A stretch of 5,401 bases of DNA from assembly GCA_002725475.1 (NCBI GenBank), contig PBPH01000079.1, forward strand, positions 1 to 5,401, written 5' to 3'. Within the stretch, counting starts at the first letter, position 1, and every line of letters starts with the position of its first letter. Under the pieces are notes generated by a model that saw nothing but the letters and a program-made list of their open reading frames with translations, did no database searches and was not told the origin of the DNA. The stretch is from Methanobacteriota archaeon (lineage in GTDB: Archaea > Thermoplasmatota > Poseidoniia > Poseidoniales > Thalassarchaeaceae). Positions 4,978 through 5,401 of the stretch are shown here, one piece after another. The position numbers were made by a program, and so were the translations under genes.

Positions 4978-5401
4978 TCATTCTTCTTCAGGTGGATTTT
5001 TTGATAACATAATCGCAATTGATTTTGTTTTCTCATCATTCTCAAGAGCCAACTTCATTATGACACCTAGTGGCACGCCAAGAACCATTCCCATTAAGCC
5101 CCAAACCCAGCCCCAAAATGCAACCAATAATAATAGTGCAATGGGGGACATGTCCAACCTTTTCCCTGATAATTGCGGTTCAATAAAACCCCCCCAGGTT
5201 TGTTGGTTTCCAACTAATAAAATTATCAAAAACAGAAGAGAGCTTGGCTCTAATAAAACAAAACCAAGAATTATGGGGGGTAATGTAGCAATCAAACCTC
5301 CTATATAAGGTACAAAATCTAACAGAAAAGCGATACAGGCCCAAAGGAACCAACCAGGGATTCCAAAGGAAAAAAGAATCAATCCAGCAACTAAAGACTG
5401 A
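4978..5401 (-). CDS. AI-2E family transporter/permease (C-terminal part, 5' truncated by window edge)
   Basis: Polytopic membrane protein of the AI-2E (formerly UPF0118/PerM) family. Members have been linked to autoinducer-2 export, Na+(Li+)/H+ antiport and other transport, so the substrate here is unknown. The frame is open from the right edge; 140 residues are visible. Hydrophobic segments at about 8-28, 31-52, 53-65 and 84-116 are probably membrane helices. The family hallmarks are clear: LLDFVPYIGGLIATLPP, then FIEPQLSGKRLDMSP, and the glycine-rich end FWGWVWGLMGMVLGVPLGVIMK. The tail is short, polar and ends PPEEE. The TGA stop (4980-4978) directly abuts the thermosome TAA on the other strand. 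Nothing ties it functionally to the chaperones; its promoter lies outside the window. Confidence 0.9.
   Translation of the reverse strand, partial: QSLVAGLILFSFGIPGWFLWACIAFLLDFVPYIGGLIATLPPIILGFVLLEPSSLLFLIILLVGNQQTWGGFIEPQLSGKRLDMSPIALLLLVAFWGWVWGLMGMVLGVPLGVIMKLALENDEKTKSIAIMLSKNPPEEE
4997..5002 (+). terminator. Candidate T-run terminator of the thermosome transcript
   Basis: A run of six T begins 20 bases after the thermosome stop, following a pyrimidine-rich stretch (ATTCTTCTTC). Archaeal RNA polymerase terminates at such T-tracts without needing a hairpin. The run lies inside the convergent AI-2E gene, where it encodes a lysine codon region, so its presence could be coincidental. Confidence 0.3.

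Noticed and set aside
4862..5308. 148-codon plus-strand open frame overlapping the thermosome 3' end and the AI-2E gene
   Set aside because: It is antisense to a clear AI-2E transporter with family motifs, overlaps the thermosome in another frame, and shows no recognisable domain of its own.
1..5401. Mobile elements, integrase sites, tRNA or rRNA genes
   Set aside because: No transposase or integrase motifs, no long terminal inverted repeats and no cloverleaf-like sequence were found on either strand; all long frames are housekeeping genes.

Overview
The window looks like a piece of an archaeal genome, most likely an uncultured marine euryarchaeote of the Marine Group II/III (Poseidoniales-like) type. 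It carries a group II chaperonin (thermosome), which is the archaeal/eukaryotic type, next to a bacterial-type DnaK that some euryarchaeal lineages acquired by transfer. Coding density is very high and base composition is moderately AT-rich. The only clear Shine-Dalgarno sequence sits in front of an internal operon gene. The lineage is an inference from gene content, not a measured placement.

Layout: (1) 1-726, plus strand: C-terminal catalytic half of an M17 leucyl aminopeptidase, cut by the left edge. (2) 736-2619, minus strand: dnaK, complete, converging on the aminopeptidase with 9 bases between the stop codons. (3) 2633-3196, minus strand: a 187-residue protein directly upstream of dnaK and evidently co-transcribed with it. 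It is not GrpE. Its C-terminal part resembles a divergent Hsp20/alpha-crystallin domain. (4) 3197-3372: a 176-base divergent intergenic region, the only real non-coding stretch, with a tandem 9-bp repeat, overlapping palindromes and TATA-like elements. (5) 3373-4977, plus strand: thermosome subunit, complete. (6) 4978-5401, minus strand: C-terminal part of an AI-2E-family membrane protein, cut by the right edge. Its stop codon abuts that of the thermosome with no base between.

The core is a chaperone island. One intergenic region faces a group II chaperonin on one side and an Hsp20-like gene plus DnaK on the other. This suggests coordinated proteostasis or heat-shock control. The usual DnaK partners, grpE and dnaJ, are not in the window. 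The aminopeptidase would act at the far end of protein turnover, trimming peptides, but it is on the opposite strand and need not be co-regulated. The points most worth a second look are the uncharacterised 187-residue protein and the architecture of the divergent control region.
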